This document shows, in pieces, positions 35,880 through 45,228 of a DNA stretch of 46,040 nucleotides. The stretch is from Rhodospirillaceae bacterium bin65. Its GTDB lineage: Bacteria > Pseudomonadota > Alphaproteobacteria > Bin65. Under the pieces are notes generated by a model, which was not told the origin of the DNA, did no database searches, and saw only the letters and a program-made list of their open reading frames with translations. Position 1 is the first letter of the stretch, and every line of letters begins with the position of its first letter. Location of the stretch: assembly GCA_002238725.1 (NCBI GenBank), contig MPMX01000035.1:1-46040 (forward strand), read 5' to 3'. Both the position numbers and the translations under genes were made by a program.

Positions 35880-36860
35880 ATGACGCCCTCCGCCGAACCG
35901 CCCCCCGACTCCGCCCCTGCGCCCGAGGCCGCACCGGCCGTATCAGCACCTGCAGAAGCCCCGCCGCGCCGCCCGATCGCCGCCCGCCTGCTGAGCGACC
36001 GGGCCGCGATCGGCTATCTGCTGATTCTGGTCGCGACGATCCTTTTCAGCGCCAACAACAACCTGGCCAAGGAGGCCTACCGGCACGGCGTCTCGGTCGA
36101 TACGGTGCTGGTCGGCCGCTCCTGGTTCCTGGTGCCGCTCCTCTGCCTCTGGTTCGCCGCCCGGCGGACATGGCCCGCGGTGCCCCGCGGCATGGCGGGC
36201 TGGCTCGTGCTCGGCGCGATCCTGTTTTCGGTCAACGGCTGGTCGCTGCTGTCGGCCTTCGACCGGATGTCGGTGAGCCTGGCGATCCTCGTCTTCTACC
36301 TCTTCCCGTTCATGGTCGGGCTGCTGGCGGCGGCGCTGCGGATCGAGCCGCTGCGCCCGGCCATGGCGATCGGCCTCGTCGTCGCTTTCGCAGGCCTGTA
36401 CCTGGCCCTCGATACCGAGGGCGAATTGCATCCGATGGGCGTCGTGCTCGCCCTGGTGTCGGCGCTGGCGATCTCCGGCAATATCCTGGTCAGCGGCAAG
36501 CTGATGCGCCACGGCATGTCGCCGGTTGCTGTGGCCTTCTGGATGGTGCTCGGCTCGTCCATCCTGTACGGCGGCACCCTCGCCGCCTCGGGCGGCTTCC
36601 ACTGGCCGAACAGCACGACCGGTTGGGCGGCGTTCGCCGGCACGATCGTTTTCATCTGCGCCGCCTTCGTCATGTTTTACGGCGCGCTCAATTTCCTGCG
36701 CGAAGCGCGCACGGCGCTGGTGATGAACCTGGAGCCGATCTTCACCATCGTCATGGCGGTCGCCCTGTTCGGCGAGGCTTTCGGGGGAACCCAGTGGCTC
36801 GGCGCGGCGCTGGTCGTCCTCGCCATCTTCGGCGTCGCGCTGGCCGGGCGGAAGGGGTAG
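35880..36860 (+). CDS. EamA/DMT-family transporter
   Basis: A 326-residue membrane protein with about ten predicted helices in two EamA repeats. A Pro/Ala-rich cytoplasmic N-terminus of about 40 residues precedes them. Helices are evident from IGYLLILVATILFSANN onward. NFLREARTALVMNLEPIFTI near the end is typical of the second repeat. AGGAGG seven bases upstream fixes the start. The family exports small metabolites; the substrate cannot be told. Confidence 0.9.
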   Translation: MTPSAEPPPDSAPAPEAAPAVSAPAEAPPRRPIAARLLSDRAAIGYLLILVATILFSANNNLAKEAYRHGVSVDTVLVGRSWFLVPLLCLWFAARRTWPAVPRGMAGWLVLGAILFSVNGWSLLSAFDRMSVSLAILVFYLFPFMVGLLAAALRIEPLRPAMAIGLVVAFAGLYLALDTEGELHPMGVVLALVSALAISGNILVSGKLMRHGMSPVAVAFWMVLGSSILYGGTLAASGGFHWPNSTTGWAAFAGTIVFICAAFVMFYGALNFLREARTALVMNLEPIFTIVMAVALFGEAFGGTQWLGAALVVLAIFGVALAGRKG

Positions 36861-37051
36861 GCGCATTATAATTTCGACGGTAACGGCACGCCTTCGCCTC
36901 GAACGGAACTCCCGTAAGTGTCGGTATACCCCCATTTGCAAACGCTACGCGTTACGTCCAGCCTATTTCACGCATACGAATTGCGTACTCCATATCGACG
37001 GCTGTCCGTAGCACAAGAAGAACCTGATCTAGTAGGTAGCGCGTACATTTT

Positions 37052-37067
37052 GCACAACATCTAGTTG
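37052..37067. promoter_or_regulatory. NrdR box 1 upstream of nrdJ
   Basis: GCACAACATCTAGTTG matches 12 of 16 positions of the NrdR-box consensus (acaCwAtATaTwGtgt), including all of the C..A.AT.T.G core. It overlaps the start of a perfect -35 hexamer TTGACA at 37065-37070. NrdR is the dATP/ATP-sensing repressor of ribonucleotide reductase genes. Confidence 0.7.
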
Positions 37068-37082
37068 ACACACGAGTACGTT

Positions 37083-37098
37083 TCGCAATATTTAGCGA
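37083..37098. promoter_or_regulatory. NrdR box 2 upstream of nrdJ
   Basis: TCGCAATATTTAGCGA has a perfect CwAtATnTwG core. It starts exactly 31 bases after box 1, about three helical turns, the usual NrdR pair spacing. It lies within the dyad TTTCGC-AATATTTA-GCGAAA (37081-37100) and covers the likely -10 region downstream of TTGACA. The rest of the 315-bp gap (36861-37175) is AT-rich with no gene and no cobalamin riboswitch signature. Confidence 0.7.
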
Positions 37099-37175
37099 AA
37101 ACAAGATTACACACCGCAAGATGTAGGGGTGAGGAGTCGACGCCAATCGGGCGTCTGACGGACAGGGAGATGCCG

Positions 37176-40100
37176 ATGAAAATCCGGCGCCATTTCACGG
37201 TCGAGGGTCAGGATGCCTATGACGGCATCGCCTTCCGGAAGGCGACGAGCGAGATCCGCAATCCGGACGGCTCGGTCGTGTTCAGGAACGACCGGGTGGA
37301 AGCGCCGGAAGACTGGTCCCAGGTCGCCATCGACATTCTGGCCCAGAAATATTTCCGCAAGGCCGGCGTTGCGGATGCCGCCGACCTGAAACCCGTTCCG
37401 GAAGAGAATATCCCGGCCTGGCTGGCCCGGCGCGCGCCCGGGAAGGATGCCGCGACCGGCGGCGAGACCAGCGCCCGGCAGGTCTTCGACCGGCTGGCCG
37501 GCACCTGGACCTACTGGGGCTGGAAGGGCGGCTATTTCGCCGGCGAAGCCGACGCCCGCGCCTACTACGACGAGATGCGCTTCATGCTGGCGCGCCAGAT
37601 GGCGGCGCCGAACTCGCCGCAATGGTTCAACACCGGCCTGCACTGGGCCTACGGCATCGACGGTCCCGGCCAGGGCCACCACTATGTCGACCACGAGACC
37701 GGCGCGCTGACCGAGGCGAGTTCGGCCTATGAGCATCCGCAGCCCCACGCCTGCTTCATCCAGTCGATCAGCGACGACCTGGTGAACGACGGCGGCATCA
37801 TGGACCTGTGGGTCCGAGAGGCCCGCCTGTTCAAATACGGCTCCGGCACGGGCACCAACTTCTCGAACCTGCGCGGCGCGAACGAGCCGCTGTCGGGCGG
37901 CGGCAAGTCCAGCGGCCTGATGAGCTTCCTCAAGATCGGCGACCGGGCGGCCGGGGCGATCAAGTCCGGCGGCACCACGCGGCGCGCCGCCAAGATGGTG
38001 ATCGTCGACGTCGACCATCCGGACATCCTGGAATTCGTCAACTGGAAGGTGAAGGAAGAGCAGAAGGTCGCCGCGCTGGTCGCGGGCTCCAGGCTGGCGC
38101 GCAAGCATCTCAACGAAATCATGCGGGCCTGCCGCGAGTTCGACGGCGCCGAGCCCTTCGACCCGCGCGCCAACCCGAGCCTGAAGAAAGCGATCCGCGC
38201 CGCGCGCAAGGCGATGCTGCCGCAGAACTATATCCAGCGGGTCATCCAGTTCGCCGAACAGGGCTTCGAGGAAATCGAGTTCGCGACCTACGACACCGAC
38301 TGGGATTCGGAGGCCTACCTCACGGTTTCCGGCCAGAATTCCAACAATTCGGTGCGCGTCACCAACGAATTCCTCGAAGCCGCGATGGCGAACGGCGAGT
38401 GGACGCTGTTCAAGCGCACGACCGGGGAAGAGCACGGCACGGTGAATGCCGGCGAGCTGTGGAAGCAGATCGCCGAAGCCGCCTGGCAGTCGGCCGATCC
38501 GGGCGTCCAGTTCGATTCGACGATCAACGAATGGCACACCTGCCCGGCCGGCGGGCGCATCAACGCCTCGAACCCGTGCTCGGAATACATGTTCCTCGAC
38601 GACACGGCCTGCAACCTGGCGTCGCTCAACCTGCTCGCCTTCCGCCGGCCCGACGGCGCGTTCGACGTCGCCGGCTTCGAGCATGCCGTGCGGCTGTGGA
38701 CGCTGACGCTGGAGATCTCGGTGCTGATGGCGCAGTTCCCGTCGCGCAGGATCGCGGAACTGTCCTACCGCTACCGCACGCTGGGCCTCGGCTTCGCCAA
38801 TGTCGGCGGCTACCTGATGGCGTCGGGCCTGCCCTACGACAGCGACGCCGGCCGGGCCTTCTGCGGCGCGGTCAGCGCCTTGATGACCGGCGCGGCCTAC
38901 GAGACCTCGGCCGACATGGCGGCCGAACTGGGCCCCTTCCCCGGCCATGCCGACAACGCCGGCGCCATGCTGCGGGTGATGCGCAACCATCGCCGCGCCG
39001 CCCATGGCGAAGCCGAAGGCTATGAGGGCCTCACCGTCCTCCCCGTCCCCCTCGACCGGGCGGCCTGCCCGGACGGGGCGCTGCTCGACTCCGCCCGCGC
39101 GGCCTGGGACCGGGCGATCGAGAAGGGCGAAGCCGCCGGCTACCGCAACGCCCAGGCGACGGTGATCGCGCCGACCGGCACCATCGGCCTGGTGATGGAT
39201 TGCGACACCACCGGCATCGAGCCGGATTTCGCGCTGGTCAAGTTCAAGAAGCTCGCCGGCGGCGGCTATTTCAAGATCATCAACCGGCTGGCGCCGCTCG
39301 CCCTGCGCACCCTGGGCTACGCCCGGCCGCAGATCGAGGAAATGATCCGCTACGCCGTCGGCAACGGCTCCCTGAAAGATGCGCCGTCGATCGACCATAC
39401 AGCGCTGCATAACGTCGGCTTCACCGACATCATGCTCGACCGGGTCGATGACGCCCTCGCCAAGGCGTTCGACATCAAGTTCGTCTTCAACAAATGGACC
39501 CTGGGTGAGGATTTCTGCGTCAACCGGCTCGGCCTCGACCCCGACGCGCTGAACGATCCCGAATTCGACATGCTCGCCGCCCTCGGCTTCGAGCGCAGCG
39601 AGATCGACGCGGCGAACGCCTGGGTCTGCGGGGCGATGACCCTGGAAGGCGCGCCCCATCTCAAGGACGAGCATCTGCCGGTGTTCGACTGCGCCTCGCC
39701 CTGCGGGCGGACCGGCAAGCGCTTTCTGAGCTGGGAAAGCCATATCCGCATGATGGCGGCGTCGCAGCCCTTCATCTCCGGCGCGATCTCCAAGACGATC
39801 AACATGCCGAACGGCGCGACGGTCGAGGACTGCCGCGACGCCTACCAGCTGTCCTGGAAGCTGGGCGTGAAGGCCAACGCGCTCTACCGCGACGGCTCCA
39901 AGCTGAGCCAGCCGCTCTCGGCCACGGTATTCGACGATCTCGGCGACGAGGACGCGGCCGAGGACGCCAAGGAGGCCGTCATCCGGGCGCCGGCGGCGGA
40001 ACAGGCGACCCAGGTCGCCGTCCAGGCCGCGATGAAAGTCGCCGACAAACTGGAGCAGCGCGCCCGCCGAGTCCGCCTGCCCGACCGGCGCCGCGGCTAT

Positions 40101-40979
40101 ACCCAGAAAGCCATCGTCGGCGGCCACAAGGTCTATCTGCGCACCGGCGAATACGACGACGGCGCGCTGGGCGAGATCTTCATCGACATGCACAAGGAAG
40201 GCAGCGCCTTCCGCAGCATCATGGACAGCTTCGCCATCGCCGTCTCGGTCGGCCTGCAATACGGCGTGCCGCTGGAGGAGTTCGTCGACTCCTTCACCTT
40301 CACGCGGTTCGAGCCCCAGGGCCTGGTCGAAGGCAACGACACCATCAAGATGGCGACCTCGGTGATCGACTACATCTTCCGGGAACTGGCCGTCTCCTAC
40401 CTCGACCGGGACGACCTCGCCCACGCGACCGGCGACGACCTGCTGCCCGACTTCATCGGCAGCGGCGCCGAGGAAAGCGCCCTGCCCGACGGCGAGGCCG
40501 CCCAGGCCGCCGCCGCCCGGGTGTTCGACGGCATGCAGCGGGTGACCAGCAAGGGCTTCGTGCGCAACAAGTTCGCCGTCCTGGAAGGCGGCCTGTCGCT
40601 CGCCCCGAACGGGTCGGGCAACGGGTCGGACACGGGCAACGGGGCGGATGCCGCCGGCAACGGAGCGGCGAAGATCGCAACCAACGGCAACGGTGCCACA
40701 CAACAGTCTTCGGTCGGCAAGCCTGCCGGTGTTTCCGCCGCATCCTCCGGCGGCGGGAACGGCAGCTTGCAGACCGCGGACCTCGGGAGCGGGTCAGCGG
40801 CTCTCGAGGTATCCCCCGCGGTCGCCGAGGCGGTCGACCTCAAGCTCAACCAGATCCGCGAAGCGCGGATGAAGGGCTATGAGGGCGACTCCTGCGGCGA
40901 ATGCGGGAACTTCACACTCGTGCGCAACGGCACGTGTCTCAAGTGCGACACCTGCGGTTCGACAAGCGGGTGCAGCTAA
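37176..40979 (+). CDS. nrdJ: Adenosylcobalamin-dependent (class II) ribonucleotide reductase, long form
   Basis: A 1267-residue enzyme making deoxynucleotides with a B12 radical and without an oxygen requirement. C193 (HACFIQS) and C468 (NPCSEYMF) fit the redox cysteine and radical-site positions; NACs such as [14 protein letters not shown] follow. A Gly/Asn/Ala-rich linker (about residues 1143-1200) leads to a C-terminal zinc-ribbon-like tail with CGECGNF, CLKCDTC and GCS, which may regenerate the active site. The ATG at 37176 is used because AGGGAG sits six bases upstream; the ATG two codons earlier would abut it. An upstream open frame to 37065 is not family-like. Two NrdR boxes precede it. 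Confidence 0.96.
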   Translation: MKIRRHFTVEGQDAYDGIAFRKATSEIRNPDGSVVFRNDRVEAPEDWSQVAIDILAQKYFRKAGVADAADLKPVPEENIPAWLARRAPGKDAATGGETSARQVFDRLAGTWTYWGWKGGYFAGEADARAYYDEMRFMLARQMAAPNSPQWFNTGLHWAYGIDGPGQGHHYVDHETGALTEASSAYEHPQPHACFIQSISDDLVNDGGIMDLWVREARLFKYGSGTGTNFSNLRGANEPLSGGGKSSGLMSFLKIGDRAAGAIKSGGTTRRAAKMVIVDVDHPDILEFVNWKVKEEQKVAALVAGSRLARKHLNEIMRACREFDGAEPFDPRANPSLKKAIRAARKAMLPQNYIQRVIQFAEQGFEEIEFATYDTDWDSEAYLTVSGQNSNNSVRVTNEFLEAAMANGEWTLFKRTTGEEHGTVNAGELWKQIAEAAWQSADPGVQFDSTINEWHTCPAGGRINASNPCSEYMFLDDTACNLASLNLLAFRRPDGAFDVAGFEHAVRLWTLTLEISVLMAQFPSRRIAELSYRYRTLGLGFANVGGYLMASGLPYDSDAGRAFCGAVSALMTGAAYETSADMAAELGPFPGHADNAGAMLRVMRNHRRAAHGEAEGYEGLTVLPVPLDRAACPDGALLDSARAAWDRAIEKGEAAGYRNAQATVIAPTGTIGLVMDCDTTGIEPDFALVKFKKLAGGGYFKIINRLAPLALRTLGYARPQIEEMIRYAVGNGSLKDAPSIDHTALHNVGFTDIMLDRVDDALAKAFDIKFVFNKWTLGEDFCVNRLGLDPDALNDPEFDMLAALGFERSEIDAANAWVCGAMTLEGAPHLKDEHLPVFDCASPCGRTGKRFLSWESHIRMMAASQPFISGAISKTINMPNGATVEDCRDAYQLSWKLGVKANALYRDGSKLSQPLSATVFDDLGDEDAAEDAKEAVIRAPAAEQATQVAVQAAMKVADKLEQRARRVRLPDRRRGYTQKAIVGGHKVYLRTGEYDDGALGEIFIDMHKEGSAFRSIMDSFAIAVSVGLQYGVPLEEFVDSFTFTRFEPQGLVEGNDTIKMATSVIDYIFRELAVSYLDRDDLAHATGDDLLPDFIGSGAEESALPDGEAAQAAAARVFDGMQRVTSKGFVRNKFAVLEGGLSLAPNGSGNGSDTGNGADAAGNGAAKIATNGNGATQQSSVGKPAGVSAASSGGGNGSLQTADLGSGSAALEVSPAVAEAVDLKLNQIREARMKGYEGDSCGECGNFTLVRNGTCLKCDTCGSTSGCS

Positions 40980-41007
40980 TAATGATAACGTAAGAGGAGT
41001 AATTCCA

Positions 41008-41367
41008 ATGTTCAAAATCGAAGGGTTGTACCACGTCAACTACTCTGGACCGTTTGGTCATGGCTTCGGGCAGTTTGTCCTGAAACAAGGCGAAATAAAC
41101 GGCAGTGATGCCGGTTCTGGAGAATATCGCGGGAAGTATTGGCGAGATCCTTTTGGCACCAACTATATTCTCGATATCGAACTAGTTCTGAGCCAACAAA
41201 ATTTGCTGGTAACGGACGGAATACCGAGGATGCCTGGTACTTCTCTCAATTTTCAAATTTCCATTTGCGAAGATAAGATCGGTAAACCATGCGCTGTAGA
41301 CCTACCGACAGGACCAATAATTCTAACTATCTCGCGCGTCTCCGATCTGCATCAAGACGCGGCCTAA
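41008..41367 (+). CDS. Small AT-rich hypothetical protein, GrlR-like
   Basis: A 119-residue protein of unknown role. The N-terminal part GLYHVNYSGPFGHGFGQFVL followed by GEINGSDAGSGEYRGKYW resembles the beta-rich fold of GrlR-type proteins (GxYxVxF, then GGDSGYYYxGxY). That resemblance is from memory and weak. No signal peptide or membrane helix is seen. A strong Shine-Dalgarno (GAGGAG) precedes it. It starts 28 bases after nrdJ but is clearly less GC-rich, which suggests acquisition from elsewhere. Confidence 0.65.
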   Translation: MFKIEGLYHVNYSGPFGHGFGQFVLKQGEINGSDAGSGEYRGKYWRDPFGTNYILDIELVLSQQNLLVTDGIPRMPGTSLNFQISICEDKIGKPCAVDLPTGPIILTISRVSDLHQDAA

Positions 41368-41390
41368 TCTGCACTCATAGGAGGATAGAG

Positions 41391-41612
41391 ATGGGAAAGA
41401 ATCAGCACATTGTTCCGCACCCTGCAGGATGGGCTGTCAGGGGTGCAAGAAATTCCAAAGCGACTTCCGTGCATCGTACTCAAACTGAGGCAATCGAAGA
41501 GGCCCGTGGAATCGCGATCAATCAACAAAGTGAAATGTTGATCCATGGTCGAAACGGCCAAATTCGTGAGCGAAATACCTATGGGAGAGATCCATATCCA
41601 CCCAAAGGCTGA
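41391..41612 (+). CDS. DUF2188 domain protein
   Basis: A 73-residue protein that is nearly all one DUF2188 domain. HIVPHPAGWAVRGARNSKAT, HRTQTEAIEEARGIAINQQS, LIHGRNGQIRERNTYG and DPYPPKG follow the family pattern closely. Function is unknown. AGGAGGA lies nine bases upstream. It follows the small AT-rich gene after 23 bases and shares its lower GC, so the pair is one transcription unit ending at the terminator near 41.8 kb. Confidence 0.88.
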   Translation: MGKNQHIVPHPAGWAVRGARNSKATSVHRTQTEAIEEARGIAINQQSEMLIHGRNGQIRERNTYGRDPYPPKG

Positions 41613-41779
41613 AACAAGCTTTGAACCGAAGCAGGTGCGGCGCGCTATCCTCCGGCGCCGGGTGCTTCGGATCGAAGGGTACAGAGGCGGGTCAGCGGTC
41701 TCTGAACCTATGAGCAACCGTTCTCAGGTTGCTAGCTGACCGGGCATGTTTGCCTGACCGTTACTCCTCCCTGAACTAC

Positions 41780-41812
41780 GGGGCGGACTCCTCGGAGCCG
41801 CCCCGATTTTCT
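41780..41812 (+). terminator. Rho-independent terminator
   Basis: The stem GGGGCGG (41780-41786) pairs with CCGCCCC (41798-41804), with an inner CTC/GAG pairing, and is followed by GATTTTCTT. It probably ends the transcript of the two small AT-rich genes, and perhaps read-through from nrdJ. The stretch 41613-41779 holds a small hairpin (AGCAAC/GTTGCT near 41710-41731) and no gene. Confidence 0.75.
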
Positions 41813-41878
41813 TGCGGGATCGCCAACGGCAATCCGGACCGGAATGCCGTGGCCAACGGCCGCCCGGAACTCCCAATC

Positions 41879-42053
41879 CGTCATTCCGACCGGAGCCGCC
41901 CGCAGAGCCTGCCTTGAGCGAAGTCGAAGGGGCGGCGGAGTGGAGGAATCTACCCGGCGTGCAACCGACGCCAAATTGCCGTGCCTACGGTCGAATCCCG
42001 TCGCCAGCCGGATTTCTCCGCTACGCCGCTTCGCCGCTCCGGTCGAAATGACG
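41879..42053. repeat. Family 3 long palindrome, copy 1
   Basis: The terminal arms are CGTCATTCCGACCGGAGC and GCTCCGGTCGAAATGACG (one mismatch). Inside are GGCGGAGTGGAGGAATCTAC and GATTTCTCCGCTACGCCGC, plus the core CGTCGCCAGCCGGATTTCTC shared with copy 2. It lies just downstream of the convergent GIY-YIG gene. Confidence 0.85.
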
Positions 42054-42118
42054 GATTGGGGGGCCGGGTCCGCCTGAAATAACGGGAGGCGCGCGCGAAC
42101 GGCGCCGCGCCGGACAGA

Positions 42119-42409
42119 TTATCGGTTGAACAACGGCCAGAGGTCCCGGAATTCGGGGGTGGACTGGGCAATCAGCGAGAGCTTCTTTTTCCGCCGCCAA
42201 CGCTTGATCTGCTTTTCCCGCGCGATAGCGCCGAGGATGTCGTCGTGCGGCTCGCACCACAGCAGCCGCCAGATATTGTATCGCGTCGTGAAGCCCTTGA
42301 CCGCGCTAGTGCGATGTTCGTGAAGGCGCCTCGCGAGATCGGCGGTCACACCAACGTAAAGCACCCGGCTCAGACTCCCCAGGATGTAGACGTAGCCACC
42401 TTTCCGCAT
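42119..42409 (-). CDS. GIY-YIG domain endonuclease (small, UPF0213-like)
   Basis: A 96-residue single-domain nuclease. The GIY and YIG strands read GYVYIL and LYVGVT. The catalytic arginine lies in LARRLHEHR (R27/R28), and the metal-binding glutamate is E65 in AREKQIKRW. The ATG at 42409 is used because the domain begins there; no good ribosome site is seen, and the DNA just upstream is AT-rich. The gene is bracketed on both sides by family 3 palindromes, an arrangement that suggests a functional or mobility link. DNA repair is the other possibility. Confidence 0.88.
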   Translation of the reverse strand: MRKGGYVYILGSLSRVLYVGVTADLARRLHEHRTSAVKGFTTRYNIWRLLWCEPHDDILGAIAREKQIKRWRRKKKLSLIAQSTPEFRDLWPLFNR

Positions 42410-42487
42410 TAAAGTACAAATAATGAACAAATAAAGCTTCGTCAACTGCCAGACCTGTACGCGCACGTCTCGGTTCGGTCCCCCTTC

Positions 42488-42637
42488 CGTCATTTCGACC
42501 GGAGCCACCCGGAGGGCGGCGGAGCGGAGAAATCTACCCGGCGTGCGGCCGACGCCAAAGCGCCGTGCATGCGGACGATTTCCGTCGCCAGCCGGATTTC
42601 TCCACTACGCGGCTTCGCCGCTCCGGTCGAAATGACG
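42488..42637. repeat. Family 3 long palindrome, copy 2
   Basis: Perfect 18-bp terminal arms: CGTCATTTCGACCGGAGC (42488-42505) and GCTCCGGTCGAAATGACG (42620-42637). The inside is close to copy 1. A partial further arm (GGGATGACGG) follows near 42670. It fills the gap between the GIY-YIG gene and the MetE-like gene. Confidence 0.87.
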
Positions 42638-42812
42638 GGAAGAGAAACGGCTTTGCCGCTTCGGTCGGGATGACGGAAAGGGCGGCGGCGAGGCTCCAGC
42701 CGGGTCGATGGGAGCGAGTGCAGGGCGCGACCGACATCCCGGACGCCTCTTGCCACCGCGCGACGCGGCTGCTTCCATGCCGGCCGCTTTCGCCGCCTGC
42801 CGGAGATTCCCC

Positions 42813-43853
42813 ATGCCCCTTACCTGCGCCCATCTTGTCGGCAGCCTGCCCTATACGGACGCCGATACGACCTTCACCGAGATCGCCGGCCGGCTCGGCG
42901 GGCATCTCAAGCGGATTCCGGACGGCGAGACCGGGGAGCGGGCGCGCTGGATCTTCTGGCAGCGCGCCAAGGTGGCGGAGCATCCGGCGATGGAGGTGGC
43001 CGCGGACGACGACCTTCAGCGCATCCACCAGTGGGACGGCAAGCTGATCCGCGAGTGGGAGCTGTTCCGCTTCAGGGCCGGCGTCGATCCGGCGACGGTC
43101 GCGTTCGACCCCGGCTATGCGCCCGAGGCCATCGCCTCCTACGCCCGCTTCGCCGCCATGCGCGAGGCCGGGACGCTGCCGGCGGACGTGCGCTTCCAGG
43201 TCTGCCTGCCGACGCCGATGGCGATCGGCTACTGGTTCGTGGCGCCGTCGGCGCGGCCGGACTTCTTCGCCGCCTATGAGCGCGCCTTCAAGGCCGACCT
43301 GGCGAAGATCTGCAACGCAATCCCGCACGGCGACCTGGCGATCCAGTGGGACGTCTGCCAGGAGGTGCTGGCCTGGGAGGGGTATTTCCCGAGCCGCCCG
43401 GACAGCTACAAGGAAGACATCACGGGGATGCTCGCCCGCCTCGGCAACGCGGTGCCGGAAGCGGCGGAGCTCGGCTACCACCTGTGCTACGGCACGCCGA
43501 ACGACGAGCATGTCGTGATGCCGGCGGACCTCGCCAACGCCGTCGAGATGATCCACGGCATCCTGGCCGGGCTGGCGCGCGCGCTGCAGTTCGTCCACGT
43601 TCCGGCGCCGAAACACCGGGACGACGCGGCCTATTACGCGCCGCTGGCGGACCTGACCCTGCCCGAAGGCTGCGAGCTCTATCTCGGCGTCATCCACCAC
43701 GACGACCGGGACGGCGACCGGCGCCGCATCGCCGCCGCGGCGCAGACCGTGGCCGATTTCGGCATCGCGACCGAATGCGGCTGGGGCCGCGGCGACCCGG
43801 CCCGCGCCCCCGGCCTGCTCGACAGCCACAGGATTGCGCTCGAAGGCGGGTGA
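42813..43853 (+). CDS. MetE-like (cobalamin-independent methionine synthase fold) barrel protein
   Basis: A 346-residue protein the size of a single MetE/UROD-like barrel. It starts LTCAHLVGSLPYTDADTTF. Candidate zinc ligands H223 and C225 (GYHLCYGTP) match the HxC of MetE, and C322 (TECGWGRGDP) matches the third cysteine. The GSLP start and the GRIPDGETG-like stretch (KRIPDGETGERARWI) resemble the folate/substrate face. The full-length MetE N-terminal barrel is missing. It may transfer a methyl group in a catabolic or salvage role. CGGAGA precedes the ATG. Confidence 0.7.
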   Translation: MPLTCAHLVGSLPYTDADTTFTEIAGRLGGHLKRIPDGETGERARWIFWQRAKVAEHPAMEVAADDDLQRIHQWDGKLIREWELFRFRAGVDPATVAFDPGYAPEAIASYARFAAMREAGTLPADVRFQVCLPTPMAIGYWFVAPSARPDFFAAYERAFKADLAKICNAIPHGDLAIQWDVCQEVLAWEGYFPSRPDSYKEDITGMLARLGNAVPEAAELGYHLCYGTPNDEHVVMPADLANAVEMIHGILAGLARALQFVHVPAPKHRDDAAYYAPLADLTLPEGCELYLGVIHHDDRDGDRRRIAAAAQTVADFGIATECGWGRGDPARAPGLLDSHRIALEGG

Positions 43854-43953
43854 ACGGGGGGTGGGATCGGCGCGGTCCTTACAGCAGAGACGACGCTGGA
43901 ATCCCCCTCCCCCAAGAGACTCCCCTGCGAAAGGGGCGACCCGCGCGCGTATG

Positions 43954-43978
43954 CCCCCTCCCCCCGACCCCCTCCCCC
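43954..43978 (-). repeat. G-quadruplex-prone tract (minus strand)
   Basis: The plus strand has four C-runs of 5, 6, 5 and 5 with one- or two-base gaps, so the minus strand fits a strong G4 pattern. It is the left arm of a larger inverted repeat with 44062-44084. It lies in the 357-bp gap after the MetE-like gene, which holds no gene. Confidence 0.8.
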
Positions 43979-44061
43979 GGAGGGGAGGGGGAGCTTTGTT
44001 CCGGAAACGCCGCGCAATACCGAAAAACCGGCGTATTCCAAAGACTTTACCCCCTCCCCTT

Positions 44062-44084
44062 GGGGGAGGGGGTAGGGGGAGGGG
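44062..44084 (+). repeat. G-quadruplex-prone tract (plus strand)
   Basis: GGGGGAGGGGGTAGGGGGAG plus GGG: four G-runs with loops A, TA and A, a textbook intramolecular G4 motif. It is the mirror arm of 43954-43978, about 85 bases apart. Confidence 0.82.
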
Positions 44085-44210
44085 TATCGTTGGGAAGGGT
44101 CCGCCGCCGCCCATTTTGGCTCTGCCCGATATTCGCAGAGGAATCCCGAGGGAGGGGAGGACGGTGCAAACCGGTTACATGGGTAACAGAATAGACCGGA
44201 TAGACGGGAT

Positions 44211-44894
44211 TCACCCGGTCCTGACCGCCGCCTTCGCGCTGTCGATTCCGGCCGTGATCCGGCGCACGAGAAAGATCGCGAGCGCGGCGGCTACCAGCAG
44301 CATGACATCCCCGGCGATATAGGCGATCAGCGCCTGCCGGAACGATTCGAATCCTTCTTCGCTGCCGATCCTGCGGACGCCGTAGCGGTCGGCGCCGTTC
44401 GCGAACAGGATCAGCAGCCACCAGACGATGACGGGGGCGCTGCCGATATGGCGGCGCGGGGCCGCGGGGCCGCCGGCAAGCGCGACGCGGTAGAGCTCCA
44501 GTATCGCCCGTGGCGCCTGGATCAGGTTGGCGATCGGGACGAACCACCAGCCGACCGCCCAGCCGGGCCGGAATTTCATGTCCGCGAAGCCGAGGGCATG
44601 GGCGTTTGCGCTGGCGCGGTAGACCCAGACCAGGAAAGCGACCGCCGTAACGATCAGGATGCCGAGCGTTGGAAGGAGAATCCTGTCGCCCCATTCGAAC
44701 GCCGCAGCCATGTCCAGCACGGCCTCCCTGCTCCTTTCCTCGATCACGGCGTCGAGCAGAACGAGCAGGTGGATGTCATAGCCCAGGTCGACGGCCGCCG
44801 CGACCAGCCCCAGAGCCAGAAGAAGCGTGACCGTCCTGCCCAGCGGCCGCAGTGGCGTGTAGCGATAGGCCCGTTTCGGATCCTTCATGTCCAT
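44211..44894 (-). CDS. DUF4328 membrane protein
   Basis: A 227-residue protein with about five membrane helices. The signature FRPGWAVGWWFVPIANLIQA, followed by PRAILELYRVA, marks the DUF4328 family. Function is unknown. The ATG at 44894 has AAGAAG before it; 44888 (second methionine) and a TTG at 44939 are alternatives. The upstream DNA is AT-rich and contains TTGACA (44945-44950 on the minus strand), a possible -35. Confidence 0.85.
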   Translation of the reverse strand: MDMKDPKRAYRYTPLRPLGRTVTLLLALGLVAAAVDLGYDIHLLVLLDAVIEERSREAVLDMAAAFEWGDRILLPTLGILIVTAVAFLVWVYRASANAHALGFADMKFRPGWAVGWWFVPIANLIQAPRAILELYRVALAGGPAAPRRHIGSAPVIVWWLLILFANGADRYGVRRIGSEEGFESFRQALIAYIAGDVMLLVAAALAIFLVRRITAGIDSAKAAVRTG

Positions 44895-45071
44895 CTTCTT
44901 TAAAATTCTTGATTTGTTCTTATCTCGTTCTATATTCAATCGGTTGTCAAGCCAGATTTTCTGCCGGGCCGGCGACAGGGGCAGGCACTGGCGAATCGGC
45001 CTCTATTGCAACCGACCATGACGCAACATGACATTTCCTGACACTTGCCGATTCATGCTGGCCGGCTTGTC

Positions 45072-45095
45072 CTTCCCCCGCTTCAGCGGGGGAAG
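45072..45095. repeat. Perfect hairpin 1 upstream of integrase
   Basis: CTTCCCCCGCT-TC-AGCGGGGGAAG: 11-bp arms with a two-base loop. It is followed three bases later by the hairpin CCCCGGAT-TT-ATCCGGGG (45099-45116), which resembles the opening hairpin of family 1. Confidence 0.85.
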
Positions 45096-45228
45096 TGGCC
45101 CCGGATTTATCCGGGGTCGATTGGGGGTGTGCCCGGCAGCGGCCCGAACCCTCCCCACTTTGCCTGTCGGGTCGACGGTGCGCGGCTGGCGCCGCGCCAA
45201 CCCCACCCGGCGCGCAAGACGCGCGCCG

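Noticed and set aside
36861..37175. Cobalamin riboswitch before the B12-dependent reductase
   Set aside because: No B12-box or the usual conserved core was found; the signals present fit NrdR boxes instead.
37107..40703. A 1198-codon open frame antisense to nrdJ
   Set aside because: It mirrors nrdJ along its whole length and has the same shadow composition; no motif or ribosome site.
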